Assembly (NCBI GenBank): GCA_026932145.1
Contig: JAIXKT010000029.1
Span: forward strand, 1-51,683
DNA length: 51,683 nucleotides
Source of the DNA: Bacteroidia bacterium
Lineage (GTDB): Bacteria > Bacteroidota > Bacteroidia > J057 > JAIXKT01
Reading direction: 5' to 3'
Both the position numbers and the translations under genes were made by a program. Of the stretch, positions 1 through 9,030 are shown one piece after another. The notes under the pieces are model-generated. The model worked only from the letters and a program-made list of their open reading frames with translations. It was not told the origin of the DNA and made no database searches. Position 1 is the stretch's first letter. Every line of letters begins with the position of its first letter.

Positions 1-491
1 TGCGTCATGCAAAATCCGACTGGAATATTTCCACCCGGTCAGATTTTGATAGAACCCTAAATGAACGTGGATTTAGAGATGCCTCCAATATGGCTAACCG
101 CCTAAAAACAGCTCCATATTTACCGCAGCAAATACACCACAGTGCCGCTATACGCACTCAACAAACAGCTCAACTTGTCGCAGAAAAAATCAACCTATCC
201 TCAGAATACCTTACCGCCCACCAAAGTTTATATGAAGCCGGAATCAATGAGTGTCTGAAAGTTATCCGTACAATACCGGATACCTTTCAAACAGTATTAC
301 TCGTTGGTCATAACCCAACTATTACGCATTTAGTCGGATACCTTACCCCCCAAAATATTACACACATGCCCACATCTGCCATAACCTGTATTCAGTTTGA
401 GATAGGCTCATGGACAGCCATTGAGCCTCTACTGGGAAAATTTTATTGGTTCGATTACCCCAAAAATGAATTTATCCCTGTATATTTGTAA
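1..491 (+). CDS. SixA-type histidine phosphatase, 5' end cut by window edge
   Basis: The reading frame is open from the left edge (first full codon at base 3) and begins with an Arg-His-Ala-Lys-Ser stretch, the catalytic RH(A/G) motif of the histidine phosphatase superfamily in its SixA form. The start codon therefore lies outside the window; the Met at base 90 is internal. Further family marks are the SAAIRTQQTA segment (SixA 'SPALRARQTA' type) and LLVGHNPT with the second catalytic His. SixA proteins dephosphorylate phosphohistidine on signalling or phosphotransfer proteins in the cytoplasm; the substrate here is unknown. It ends at a TAA that directly follows a TATATTTG box serving the next gene. 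The family is sure, the substrate is not. Confidence 0.85.
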   Translation, partial: RHAKSDWNISTRSDFDRTLNERGFRDASNMANRLKTAPYLPQQIHHSAAIRTQQTAQLVAEKINLSSEYLTAHQSLYEAGINECLKVIRTIPDTFQTVLLVGHNPTITHLVGYLTPQNITHMPTSAITCIQFEIGSWTAIEPLLGKFYWFDYPKNEFIPVYL

Positions 492-503
492 ACGTAGCTA
501 CGT
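481..503 (+). promoter_or_regulatory. -7 box TATATTTG and adjoining 12-bp palindrome upstream of the PAS-SpoIIE gene
   Basis: TATATTTG at 481-488 fits the Bacteroidota -7 consensus TAnnTTTG and overlaps the end of the preceding gene. The perfect palindrome ACGTAGCTACGT at 492-503 sits where transcription would start, 15 bases before the ATG at 518. This could be an operator, but the evidence is sequence symmetry only. Confidence 0.35.
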
Positions 504-517
504 ATTAAATAATAATT

Positions 518-1738
518 ATGGATACCGCAATATACATAAGCCAACATACCGAACTGTTAGCCCATACATTAAAAAGCCTTAATGAATGTATTGTTATAGC
601 TGATTCATCAGATATTATAAGATACGTAAATCCGGCCTTTGTGGAAACCTATGGTTATTCAGAGGCGGAAATTATCGGTAAGCCGTCTTCTATAATGTGG
701 TCTGCTAAAAATAAACCTGAAGTTACTCAGAAAATTCTGGAAGAAACAAAGCTATTTGGCTCTTTTAGAGGAGAATTATTTAATCGGAGAAAAGATGGCT
801 CAGATTTTCCTATTTTATTAGTTACTTCAATCGTCCGTGATGACGATAAAAATCCTATTGCTTTTGTAGGCATTTCCAAAGATATAACAGACATAAAGCA
901 ATACGAATTAGAATTACAAACCAGAGCCAAGACTATAGAGGAACAAAATAGAGCTATTTCTATTCGGAATGCTCAGTTTGAAATTGGCATCGAATATGCC
1001 AAGAGTTTACAGGTTTCATTACTAACCCAGCGAGAAACAATAGAGCGTTTTTTGTTCAATCCAGTATTTTTTCATCATCCAAAAGAGAAAGTATTTGGGG
1101 ATTTTTTCTGGGCTGACCAAAAATTTGACAGATTGTTATTAGCCTCTGTTGAAGGTGGAGCTTCCGGAATTGCCGGAGCAATGCTTTCTATGCTGATTAA
1201 TAATTATCTCAACCAAATTGTTTCAGATGAGCACTTAAACCAGCCCAATGTTATTTTGGAAAAACTACATGAAAAACTAAGTATTCATTTTAACAAAGAA
1301 GAGCCCTTAAATTTGGAAAAAGGGATTCATATTGGGCTGATTACAATCCCTAAAAATCTACGGTCGTTTAAATACAGTGGGGCGGACACTGATTTGATGT
1401 TGCTGCGGGACGGTCGCTGGATAAAACTTTCCGGAGATAAAGCAGATTTAGGATTTTTGGTTCAACGAACACACGGCAATTACAGACCTTGCTCCTTCAT
1501 AACGCATAATCAATCGCTTAGGCCGGGCGATTATATGTTTATGTTTACCGGCGGAATTGTTCGGCAAATAAACCCCTCCGGTGAATCTCTCGGAGTAGAA
1601 AGATTGCTTGACTTTCTACAGACAAAAGAGCACAGTCCCGCCCAACAAGTTGAAAAATCATTAGAAGCCTTTATCCAAAAATGGAAAGGCTCTGCCGACC
1701 AAACCGAAGATTGGATGCTATTAGGATACCGGTTCTAA
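518..1738 (+). CDS. PAS domain plus degenerate SpoIIE/PP2C-like domain regulator
   Basis: Residues about 13-125 form a PAS domain (NPAFVETYGYSEAEIIGK, then the GISKDITDIK exit), residues 128-170 a helical linker, and residues about 185-406 a SpoIIE/RsbU-like phosphatase fold (FGDFFWAD at 193-200, SGADTDLMLLRDG, PGDYMFMFTGG). Such proteins normally dephosphorylate anti-sigma-factor antagonists in response to the PAS signal. Two of the usual metal-binding aspartates are changed: the GDxxGHG motif reads VEGGASG (211-217) and the SDG motif reads TGG (344-346), while GDF (194-196) and the terminal ED (397-398) survive. It has no transmembrane segment, so it is probably cytoplasmic. A binding or sensor role without catalysis is likely, though this is inferred. 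Confidence 0.8.
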   Translation: MDTAIYISQHTELLAHTLKSLNECIVIADSSDIIRYVNPAFVETYGYSEAEIIGKPSSIMWSAKNKPEVTQKILEETKLFGSFRGELFNRRKDGSDFPILLVTSIVRDDDKNPIAFVGISKDITDIKQYELELQTRAKTIEEQNRAISIRNAQFEIGIEYAKSLQVSLLTQRETIERFLFNPVFFHHPKEKVFGDFFWADQKFDRLLLASVEGGASGIAGAMLSMLINNYLNQIVSDEHLNQPNVILEKLHEKLSIHFNKEEPLNLEKGIHIGLITIPKNLRSFKYSGADTDLMLLRDGRWIKLSGDKADLGFLVQRTHGNYRPCSFITHNQSLRPGDYMFMFTGGIVRQINPSGESLGVERLLDFLQTKEHSPAQQVEKSLEAFIQKWKGSADQTEDWMLLGYRF

Positions 1739-1886
1739 AACACTGATTTTCAATAAAATACCGAATTATAGTTAAATTGGTAAAAACATTACTTTTAGGC
1801 TACTATCATAATTTTTGCTGCATAAACCCAAATATCAGCAAACATACTTGCTTTTGGCCTAAATTCGCGCTTTAACTTATTCTATT

Positions 1887-3284
1887 ATGAGCGTTCAAGA
1901 CCTTCATACATCTGTTAAACAGTACCTTGCAGCAAATCAAGATAGATTTTTGGCAGAATTATTTGATTTATTACGGATTCCGAGCGTAAGTGCTGATCCT
2001 AAATATAAACCCGATGTTTTAAAAACAGCCGAATTGGTAGCAACCCATTTTTCCGCAATAGACTTAGAAAATGTTCTGCTGATAGAAACATCCGGATTTC
2101 CGGCTGTGTATGCAGAAAAAATATTAAATAAAGACTTTCCCACTGTACTTGTTTACGGTCATTATGACGTTCAACCCCCGGACCCATTAGACCTTTGGCA
2201 AACGCCGCCTTTTGAGCCTGTTATCAGAGAAGGAAAAATATACGCAAGAGGATCTTGTGATGATAAAGGGCAGTTTTTTATGCACACAAAGGCTATCGAA
2301 ATCCTGCTAAAACTACAAAAACTGCCGGTAAACGTAAAGTTTTTAATCGAAGGCGAAGAAGAAGTGGGAAGTGCTAATTTAGAAACCTTACTTCAAAAAT
2401 ATCAAGAGAAACTTCATTGCGATGTTATTTTGATTTCAGATACCTCAATGATTGCCAATGATAGCCCCTCCCTAACGGTGGGTTTACGCGGGCTTGCCTA
2501 TATGGAAGTAGAAGTCATTGGTCCCAATAGAGATTTACACTCAGGGGTTTATGGCGGCGCAGTAGATAATCCGGTGAATGTCTTGTGCGAAATCATCGCA
2601 TCCCTAAAAGATGAAAAAGGCCACATCACCATCCCCGGATTCTATGACGATGTACTGAATCTTTCTACCGAAGAACGTAACGAAATGGCAAAACGCCCAT
2701 TTGACAAACAAGAATATTTGGATCATTTAGATATACAAGATACTCGTGGTGAAGATGGCTATTCAATTATTGAGCAAACATCTATCCGGCCAACCTTAGA
2801 TGTAAATGGAATTTGGGGGGGATACATTGGTGAAGGTGCTAAAACGGTATTACCGTCTAAAGCAAATGCGAAAATATCCATGCGTTTAGTACCTAACCAA
2901 AGTTCAGAAAAAATCATGAAGCTATTCACTGAACATATTCAGAAGATAGCTCCTCCGACAGTAAAAGTTACTATAACGCCGCATCATGGAGGAGAAGCTG
3001 TGGTAACATCCACAAAATCAACAGGATACTTAGCTGCCGAAGAAGCTATGTTGCAATCTTTTGGGAAAAAGCCTATTCCTACCCGTGAAGGCGGCTCAAT
3101 CCCTATTGTAGCATTATTTACCAGCATTTTACAAGCTCCGGTAGTTTTGATGGGCTTCGGCTTAGATTCAGATGCTATTCACAGCCCCAATGAGCATTAC
3201 GGCGTATTTAACTTTTTAAAAGGAATCGAAACTATTCCGTTATTTTATGCTCATTATGCTCAATTAACCCAAGAAAAGCACTAA
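1887..3284 (+). CDS. M20-family dipeptidase (carnosinase/CNDP-like metallopeptidase)
   Basis: A 465-residue di-zinc peptidase of the M20 family. Metal-site motifs are visible in order: YGHYDVQPP (His92, Asp94), RGSCDDKGQ (around Asp125) and IEGEEEVGS (Glu157/158), followed by the lid domain (residues about 205-355, with DLHSGVYGG) and a C-terminal AIHSPNEH. The enzyme hydrolyses dipeptides or short peptides in the cytoplasm; no signal peptide is present. Length and motif order match CNDP-type dipeptidases rather than ArgE or DapE. It is the first gene of a tight five-gene run ending with cdsA; only 4 bases separate it from the barrel gene that follows. Confidence 0.9.
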   Translation: MSVQDLHTSVKQYLAANQDRFLAELFDLLRIPSVSADPKYKPDVLKTAELVATHFSAIDLENVLLIETSGFPAVYAEKILNKDFPTVLVYGHYDVQPPDPLDLWQTPPFEPVIREGKIYARGSCDDKGQFFMHTKAIEILLKLQKLPVNVKFLIEGEEEVGSANLETLLQKYQEKLHCDVILISDTSMIANDSPSLTVGLRGLAYMEVEVIGPNRDLHSGVYGGAVDNPVNVLCEIIASLKDEKGHITIPGFYDDVLNLSTEERNEMAKRPFDKQEYLDHLDIQDTRGEDGYSIIEQTSIRPTLDVNGIWGGYIGEGAKTVLPSKANAKISMRLVPNQSSEKIMKLFTEHIQKIAPPTVKVTITPHHGGEAVVTSTKSTGYLAAEEAMLQSFGKKPIPTREGGSIPIVALFTSILQAPVVLMGFGLDSDAIHSPNEHYGVFNFLKGIETIPLFYAHYAQLTQEKH

Positions 3285-3288
3285 GATA

Positions 3289-4314
3289 ATGCTAACACGT
3301 TGTTTATACCTCCTTTGTTTGATTTTGGGTGGTTTTATGAATACACTCAATGCCCAGATTTTTCCAAATTTAGGGGGGCAACGGGTAGGTATTTCGGCTC
3401 TTTCATTTATGAAGTTAGACCATAATCCCAGAACTAGTGCTATGGGGGGAGCTGCTGCTGCTGTTTCAGGCGATCCATTTGCCTGCCAATGGAATCCCGC
3501 AGCTATAACGGACTTAACTTCTATTCATACTGCTGCTTCTGCTACCTTGTGGCCGGCTGGCTTAAATCAAGGAAGTTTTGTAGCCATTTTACCAACGCTA
3601 AAAACAGGAACCTTTGGACTATCGGCTGCATCTTTGACCAGCGGCCCTATGGAAAAACGAACCGAGTTTTTACCCAACGGAACCGGAGAAACATTCTATG
3701 TAACCAACACGGCTATCGGTGCTACTTATGCCAAAACCCTAACAGAAATGTTTAGCTACGGAATAACTGCACGATACATCAACGAAACAATAGACCAATT
3801 TTCAGCCCATACAGTAGCTTTTGACTTGGGATTTGCCTACAGAACAGACTTCAAAGACCTACGTTTCGCAGTGGTAATAAACAACTTTGGCCTAAACTCG
3901 AAACTAAAACCCAGATTAAAATCAAATATGGCTCCCGTTGATTTAGAAAGCTACGCCGCCCCAACAATATTCAGTATTGGTGCTTCTATGAACGTTTGGA
4001 AAAACGAACGAAACACGCTATTGGCAGCATTTCAGCTGAATCACCCCAGCGATAATGCAGAAAACCTCCGAATTGGTGTAGAATATAGCTGGAGAAATTT
4101 GCTCTATTTACGAGCCGGCTACAAAATTAACGTCCCTGACCAAAATTTACCAACTGCCGGAATTGGATTCAGAGGCAGAATAGCCCGAAACCCATTGCAA
4201 CTCGACTATATGATTGAACCAATGCAGCGTTTAGGTTGGGCTCAACGGCTTGCCTTAACCCTCAGCATTAACCGCGAAAAACGTACCGATCCGGAAAACT
4301 CCCAGCCAAAGTAA
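3289..4314 (+). CDS. PorV/PorQ-family outer-membrane barrel (type IX secretion-associated)
   Basis: This 341-residue protein opens with a signal peptide (residues 1-22, cleavage near LNAQ). Residues about 43-72 carry the family signature: NPRTSAMGGAAAAV, then DPFACQWNPAAI, equivalent to the 'ARxxAMGGA...DDP..xxNPAxL' block of PorV/PorQ proteins. The rest alternates short aromatic/glycine strands as in FadL-like barrels, ending in LALTLSIN. PorV shuttles type IX cargo and PorQ takes part in attaching cargo to the surface; the length (about 340) is nearer to PorQ, but I cannot separate the two by eye. It sits in the M20-exonuclease-CPBP-cdsA gene run, which gives no further clue. Confidence 0.75.
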   Translation: MLTRCLYLLCLILGGFMNTLNAQIFPNLGGQRVGISALSFMKLDHNPRTSAMGGAAAAVSGDPFACQWNPAAITDLTSIHTAASATLWPAGLNQGSFVAILPTLKTGTFGLSAASLTSGPMEKRTEFLPNGTGETFYVTNTAIGATYAKTLTEMFSYGITARYINETIDQFSAHTVAFDLGFAYRTDFKDLRFAVVINNFGLNSKLKPRLKSNMAPVDLESYAAPTIFSIGASMNVWKNERNTLLAAFQLNHPSDNAENLRIGVEYSWRNLLYLRAGYKINVPDQNLPTAGIGFRGRIARNPLQLDYMIEPMQRLGWAQRLALTLSINREKRTDPENSQPK

Positions 4315-4329
4315 AACCAACAAAACCCA

Positions 4330-5067
4330 ATGACTATAGACGACCTAACCCGATTCCTCTTTTTTGACATCGAAACAGTTCGCTCAACCCATACATGGGA
4401 AGATTTATCAGAAAAATGGCAACATTTGTGGGCACAAAAAGCAGCTACTTTTCCCGAATTTAAACAAGGAACGGCTACTGCCGAGCAACTTTATCTCGAA
4501 AAAGCCGGAATATTCGCAGAATTTGCCAAAATAGTCTGTATCTCATTTGGCAGAATAGATAGTTTTAAAAACGAAAATCAAGAAACTTCCTACAAAATCA
4601 GCCTAAAAGCTATTCAAAACCACGATGAAAACCAACTCCTAAAGGAAACTTGCACCCTATTAACGTCTTTTTTTGATAGAAATATTAACCTATTAGCCGG
4701 ACATAATATTAAAGAGTTTGATATTCCCTTTTTAGCTCGTCGCTTATTGGTTCAAAGTGAACCCTTACCTCCCCAAATCCAACAATTACGCGGTCGTTCA
4801 AAATTTGAAAATAAACACTTAGATACCTTAGAACTTTGGCGGTTCGGAGATTACAAAAACTACACCCGATTAGACCTAATCGCCGCTTGCTTAGGAATAG
4901 ACTCTCCCAAAAATGACATAGACGGAAGCCAAGTAGGGGAAGTCTATTGGTCAGAAAATAATTTAGCCAGAATATCCGACTATTGCACATCTGACGTTGA
5001 AGCAACAGTTCAGATAGCATTGCGGCTCTTTGGCCATAATATCATAGACAATGTTGAAAGAAAATAA
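4330..5067 (+). CDS. Predicted DEDDy 3'-5' exonuclease, PolB-exonuclease-like
   Basis: The RNase H-fold motifs of DnaQ-like nucleases can be read directly: ExoI FFDIETV (Asp13, Glu15), ExoII LLAGHNIKEFDIPFLARR with its catalytic Asp, and ExoIII YCTSDVEATVQIALRL, the YxxxD form that defines DEDDy enzymes. The 245-residue stand-alone size and the HNIKEFD segment fit the group related to the exonuclease domain of family B DNA polymerases (DNA_pol_B_exo2). It would degrade DNA or RNA ends in the cytoplasm; the physiological substrate is unknown. Its last 17 bases overlap the next gene, suggesting coupled translation. Confidence 0.82.
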   Translation: MTIDDLTRFLFFDIETVRSTHTWEDLSEKWQHLWAQKAATFPEFKQGTATAEQLYLEKAGIFAEFAKIVCISFGRIDSFKNENQETSYKISLKAIQNHDENQLLKETCTLLTSFFDRNINLLAGHNIKEFDIPFLARRLLVQSEPLPPQIQQLRGRSKFENKHLDTLELWRFGDYKNYTRLDLIAACLGIDSPKNDIDGSQVGEVYWSENNLARISDYCTSDVEATVQIALRLFGHNIIDNVERK

Positions 5068-5959
5068 CCTAAGAACAGATAAACTGTATTTACAATTACT
5101 GTTAGCCAGCGGTGTGTTGATTTGCTGCTTAGTGTTGATGCAGCAAATTGCTGTTCAGGTGATTGGCCCTTTATTTGGTATTTCATCGGAAAATACAGCT
5201 ATGATGCTGGCTAACTTTACCTTTCAAAATTCCCAAGAAATACTTGCCTTCAAATGTATATTAGCTTCCATCCAAGCAGGGGCATTTGGCTTAGCAACAT
5301 TGATATTGGTGTTGATTTATCCAGATAGAAAAAAGACTTTGGGAATTTCAACGCCTATTTCTGCTGTAACTGCGTTTTTGGTTATCTTAACATTACTTAT
5401 TTCTTTACCGTTTATTCAGTTTACGACATTCAATCCGGAGACGTTTCATTTACCGGAAAGATTTAAAGAATGGGAACAAGCACTCAAAGATGCCGAATCT
5501 AAAACAGAATTAATGCTCAGGACAATTTTGAAGCAAGATTTAGCGTTGAATATATTGGTTGTAGCACTATTTCCGGCAGTTATGGAAGAGTTATTTTTTA
5601 GGGGCTACATCCAGCAGTTATTTCGCCAATATTATTCTGCGAGGGTTTCGATTATCTGTGCGGGATTCATTTTTAGCATAGCTCATTTTCAGGTTTATGG
5701 CCTGATTCCCAGAGCATTGTTAGGCATCGGATTAGGTTTTTTGTTGGAATGGAGCGGCAGCTTGTGGTTGAGTATTTTGGCACATTTTACCAACAATGCC
5801 ATCAGTGTCTTAATTGCATGGTTCGTTTTACAGGGAAATATTTCTGAAAAATTTATGGATAATTCGTTCCAACCGCATTGGACTCTTGTGCTTTTATCCG
5901 CAATATTGGTTCTTTTAGGTTTAAATTTTATCAAACGAATTATTCAAAAAAACAACTGA
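5051..5959 (+). CDS. CPBP-family intramembrane metalloprotease (CAAX/Abi type)
   Basis: A 302-residue multi-pass membrane protein with the three CPBP motifs: EELFFRGY (Glu179, Glu180, Arg184), AHFQVYG (His212) and SILAHFTNNA (His245). About eight hydrophobic segments are visible, with a charged loop at 130-155. CPBP proteins are glutamate-type intramembrane proteases that process prenylated or membrane-anchored substrates, and some take part in bacteriocin immunity. The start overlaps the exonuclease gene by 17 bases and the stop lies 2 bases before cdsA, so it is translated within the operon. The substrate is unknown. Confidence 0.88.
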   Translation: MLKENNLRTDKLYLQLLLASGVLICCLVLMQQIAVQVIGPLFGISSENTAMMLANFTFQNSQEILAFKCILASIQAGAFGLATLILVLIYPDRKKTLGISTPISAVTAFLVILTLLISLPFIQFTTFNPETFHLPERFKEWEQALKDAESKTELMLRTILKQDLALNILVVALFPAVMEELFFRGYIQQLFRQYYSARVSIICAGFIFSIAHFQVYGLIPRALLGIGLGFLLEWSGSLWLSILAHFTNNAISVLIAWFVLQGNISEKFMDNSFQPHWTLVLLSAILVLLGLNFIKRIIQKNN

Positions 5960-5961
5960 TA

Positions 5962-6786
5962 ATGAATAATTTACAACAAAGAATTTTAACCGGAATTATT
6001 GCTGGATCGGCTGTTGTAGCCGCTATTTATAGTCATCCGGTTGGTTTGTTGGTTTTCTGCATCATTGTTTCTGTACTTAGCTATATCGAATACAAAAATC
6101 TACACGGACTAAGCAGCATAATAACAGCCGCATTGGGCGTTGGCGCAATTGCGCTGTGGGTAAGTGTTACAGCAAATTACTTTTTGCAACCAATTCATAA
6201 TCAATTAATCTGGATGATACAACTGCTAATTATCTCATTTTCAGGTATTATCATTTTGTATCGTAAACCAATTCAGCAATCTTTTTTGCAATGGGCGGTA
6301 GCCTTAGCCGGCTATGGATATATTTTTATTCCATTTGTGCTGCTGTTTTGGCTTTCTTTTCCCAACGATTCTAAGGAATATCACTTTATGGGTTCTTTAG
6401 GGTTACTATTTCTTATGTGGACTGCCGACATTGGGGCTTATTTTGTTGGAAAATTTTTGGGAAAACATTATATATTTCCGAGCATAAGCCCTAAAAAAAC
6501 GTGGGAAGGTTTTATAGGCGGGTTATTGCTAACGTTATTATTGGGTTACTTTCTGCAGCAATATCAGGCATTATCAGACAGAAATTGGGTTATTTGTGGC
6601 GGAATAATTGCCGTTTTGGGCTTGTATGGAGATTTATTTGAATCTCTGATGAAACGAAACGCAGATAAAAAGGATTCGGGATCGTTGCTGCCTGGCCATG
6701 GCGGCTTCTTAGATAGATTTGACGGCGTTTTTTTGGCAATCCCGCCGGTCTATGTCTATATCCAACTATTAAAAATAGTTTATTGA
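5962..6786 (+). CDS. cdsA: Phosphatidate cytidylyltransferase
   Basis: Makes CDP-diacylglycerol from phosphatidate and CTP, the entry step of membrane phospholipid synthesis. The 274-residue protein has about seven membrane segments and ends with the CdsA signature at residues 228-254: SLMKRNADKKDSG, LLPGHGG, DRFD, all key residues present. A longer frame opens at 5878 inside the CPBP gene, but the ATG at 5962, 2 bases after the upstream stop, gives the normal N-terminus MNNLQQRILTG and is chosen here. It is the last gene of the run beginning at 1887. Confidence 0.95.
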   Translation: MNNLQQRILTGIIAGSAVVAAIYSHPVGLLVFCIIVSVLSYIEYKNLHGLSSIITAALGVGAIALWVSVTANYFLQPIHNQLIWMIQLLIISFSGIIILYRKPIQQSFLQWAVALAGYGYIFIPFVLLFWLSFPNDSKEYHFMGSLGLLFLMWTADIGAYFVGKFLGKHYIFPSISPKKTWEGFIGGLLLTLLLGYFLQQYQALSDRNWVICGGIIAVLGLYGDLFESLMKRNADKKDSGSLLPGHGGFLDRFDGVFLAIPPVYVYIQLLKIVY

Positions 6787-6821
6787 AAACCAGCAATTCA
6801 TTTCCATAATTGATTTTGGAT

Positions 6822-6829
6822 TAACTTTG
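6822..6829 (+). promoter_or_regulatory. -7 promoter box TAACTTTG for the DPP III-like gene
   Basis: Exact match to TAnnTTTG, placing the transcript start about 22 bases before the ATG at 6855. I see no clear TTTG at the -33 position. Confidence 0.4.
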
Positions 6830-6854
6830 TATCAACTAATTAAACAAATTATCT

Positions 6855-8912
6855 ATGAACCATTATCTAAAACTATCCTTATTTGTGATCCTGATTTATT
6901 CTTCGGGCTGTAAGCCTAATGCTCCACAAACGAACAATACCGCTCCTACTGATGACTTTCAGTATTTTTCAGAGCAATTTGCAGATTTAAAGGTTTTACG
7001 GTATCAGATTCCGGGATTTGAAAAACTTGATTCCAAACAAAAAGAGCTTTTATATTACCTATACCAAGCCGCTCTAAGTGGCCGAGATATTATCTGGGAT
7101 CAAAATTATAAGCATAATCTATTGATTCGCAGAACATTAGAGGCTGTACAAGAAAAATATACCGGAGATAGAAATAGCCAAGATTTCAAAAATTTTGAGA
7201 TTTACTGTAAGCGGGTGTGGTTCTCTAATGGGATTCATCATCACTACTCAAATATGAAATTTATCCCCGAAATATCCCCGGAATATTTTGCGACCCTAAT
7301 CAAAGAAACCAAAGCAGATTTTCCCAAAGAAGAAAAACAATCTCTGGATGAGTTTATCAAGTTTATAACACCCCTTATTTTTGACCCAAACGTTGCCACC
7401 AAGCGGTTAAACCAAGATGCTAAGCAAGATATGATTACAACTTCTGCCGGCAATTACTATGAAGGCGTTACCCAAAAAGAAGCAGAAGCCTATTACAGCA
7501 GCATTATAGATAAAAAAGACCATCAGCCTATCTCTTACGGACTTAACTCCAAAATGGTAAAAGAAAAAGGAAAAGTTACCGAAAAAGTTTGGAAAGTAGG
7601 CGGTATGTATGGCCAAGCCATCGAAAAAATCGTATTCTGGTTAGAAAAAGCCGTTGCCGTTGCCGAAAATGACGTTCAAAAGAAAACACTGCAATTATTA
7701 GTAGATTTTTACAAAACCGGCAGCCTGAAAACTTTTGATGAATACAACATTTCTTGGGTACAAGATACCGCTGCTTCGGTAGATGTCGTGAACGGCTTTA
7801 TTGAGGTTTATGGAGATCCACTTGGCTATAAGGCTGCTTATGAATCTGTTGTGTCTTTCAAAGATATGGAAGCCACTAAACGTATTGATGCAATCAGCAA
7901 AAATGCCCAGTGGTTTGAAGACAATTCACCCCTAATTCCGGAACACAAAAAGAAAAACGTAACGGGAATTTCAGCCAAAGTGATTACCGTAGTAGTAGAA
8001 TCCGGAGACGCTTCCCCCACAACGCCTATTGGAATAAACCTACCCAATGCTGAATGGATACGAAAAGAGCATGGATCTAAATCTGTGAATCTGGGAAATA
8101 TCGTCAATGCTTATGACGAATCCGCCAAATCAAGTGGAATGCTACAAGAGTTCGCCGCTTCAGAAGAAGAAATGCAGCGAACCAAGCAGTATGGCGCATT
8201 ATCAAGTAAACTGCATACCGATATGCACGAAGTCATTGGCCACGCCTCCGGCCAAATTAACCCCGGTATTGGTACTCCCAAAGAGACCCTTAAAAGCTAC
8301 GCATCTTGCTTAGAAGAAGCCCGCGCAGACCTCGTCGCCCTTTACTACATCTATGACCAAAAACTCATTGATATTGGCGTTCTGCCCAACTTTGACGCTT
8401 CCAAAGCAGAATACGATGGCTACATCCGAAACGGCCTAATGACCCAACTTGTACGGATAAAAGAAGGAGAAGAAATCGAAGAAGCACACATGAGAAACCG
8501 GCAACTTATTGCAAAATGGGTATTTGAAAAAGGAAGTGCCGATAAAGTTATCGAAAAAATAACCCAAAACAATAAAACCTACTTTGTAGTTCGGGATTAT
8601 GCGAAGCTAAGAACCCTTTTTGGGCAATTATTACGTGAAATTCAACGAATTAAATCCGAAGGGGACTACAAAGCCGGTAAAGATTTAGTCGAAAATTATG
8701 GCGTTAAAGTAGATGCAGAATTACACAAAGAAGTTTTAGAACGCTATAAAAAGCTAAATATCGCTCCTTACGCAGGGTTTATTAACCCAAAATTAGTTCC
8801 GGTAGAGCAAAACGGTAAAATAGTGGACGTAAAAGTAGAATATCCGGCAGACTTTACGAAGCAAATGCTTGAGTATGCCAAAGAATATTCATTCTTACCA
8901 ACCCAAAATTAG
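6855..8912 (+). CDS. Dipeptidyl-peptidase III-like M49 metallopeptidase, lipoprotein
   Basis: A 685-residue peptidase of family M49. The zinc motif HEVIGH (His458, Glu459, His463) is the six-residue HExxxH form unique to M49, and LEEARADLVALYY (Glu487/488) supplies the third ligand. The N-terminus is a lipoprotein signal, IYSSG followed by Cys19, so the mature enzyme is probably anchored in the periplasm or outer membrane, unlike cytosolic eukaryotic DPP III. It would release dipeptides from peptide N-termini, in keeping with the other peptidases and the POT transporter nearby. It is a single-gene unit with its own promoter and a strong terminator. Confidence 0.9.
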   Translation: MNHYLKLSLFVILIYSSGCKPNAPQTNNTAPTDDFQYFSEQFADLKVLRYQIPGFEKLDSKQKELLYYLYQAALSGRDIIWDQNYKHNLLIRRTLEAVQEKYTGDRNSQDFKNFEIYCKRVWFSNGIHHHYSNMKFIPEISPEYFATLIKETKADFPKEEKQSLDEFIKFITPLIFDPNVATKRLNQDAKQDMITTSAGNYYEGVTQKEAEAYYSSIIDKKDHQPISYGLNSKMVKEKGKVTEKVWKVGGMYGQAIEKIVFWLEKAVAVAENDVQKKTLQLLVDFYKTGSLKTFDEYNISWVQDTAASVDVVNGFIEVYGDPLGYKAAYESVVSFKDMEATKRIDAISKNAQWFEDNSPLIPEHKKKNVTGISAKVITVVVESGDASPTTPIGINLPNAEWIRKEHGSKSVNLGNIVNAYDESAKSSGMLQEFAASEEEMQRTKQYGALSSKLHTDMHEVIGHASGQINPGIGTPKETLKSYASCLEEARADLVALYYIYDQKLIDIGVLPNFDASKAEYDGYIRNGLMTQLVRIKEGEEIEEAHMRNRQLIAKWVFEKGSADKVIEKITQNNKTYFVVRDYAKLRTLFGQLLREIQRIKSEGDYKAGKDLVENYGVKVDAELHKEVLERYKKLNIAPYAGFINPKLVPVEQNGKIVDVKVEYPADFTKQMLEYAKEYSFLPTQN

Positions 8913-8924
8913 TTAAGAACTCCT

Positions 8925-8972
8925 AAAACAGAATGAAGCCGCCAAAAACATTTGGCGGCTTCATTCTGTTTT
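8925..8972. terminator. Bidirectional intrinsic terminator between convergent genes
   Basis: A perfect 22-bp inverted repeat (arms 8925-8946 and 8951-8972, loop AACA) with a GC-rich core GCCGCC/GGCGGC, flanked by A- and T-runs on both sides. It can stop the DPP III-like transcript and the opposing epimerase transcript. Confidence 0.9.
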
Positions 8973-9030
8973 ATTAAGAAAATCAGTTTTTTTAAGTTAT
9001 TAGCTAAGCAAACTACTTACTCTTACAAAC

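Noticed and set aside
5878-5961. Upstream extension of cdsA
   Set aside because: Lies inside the CPBP gene; the ATG at 5962 matches the normal CdsA N-terminus.
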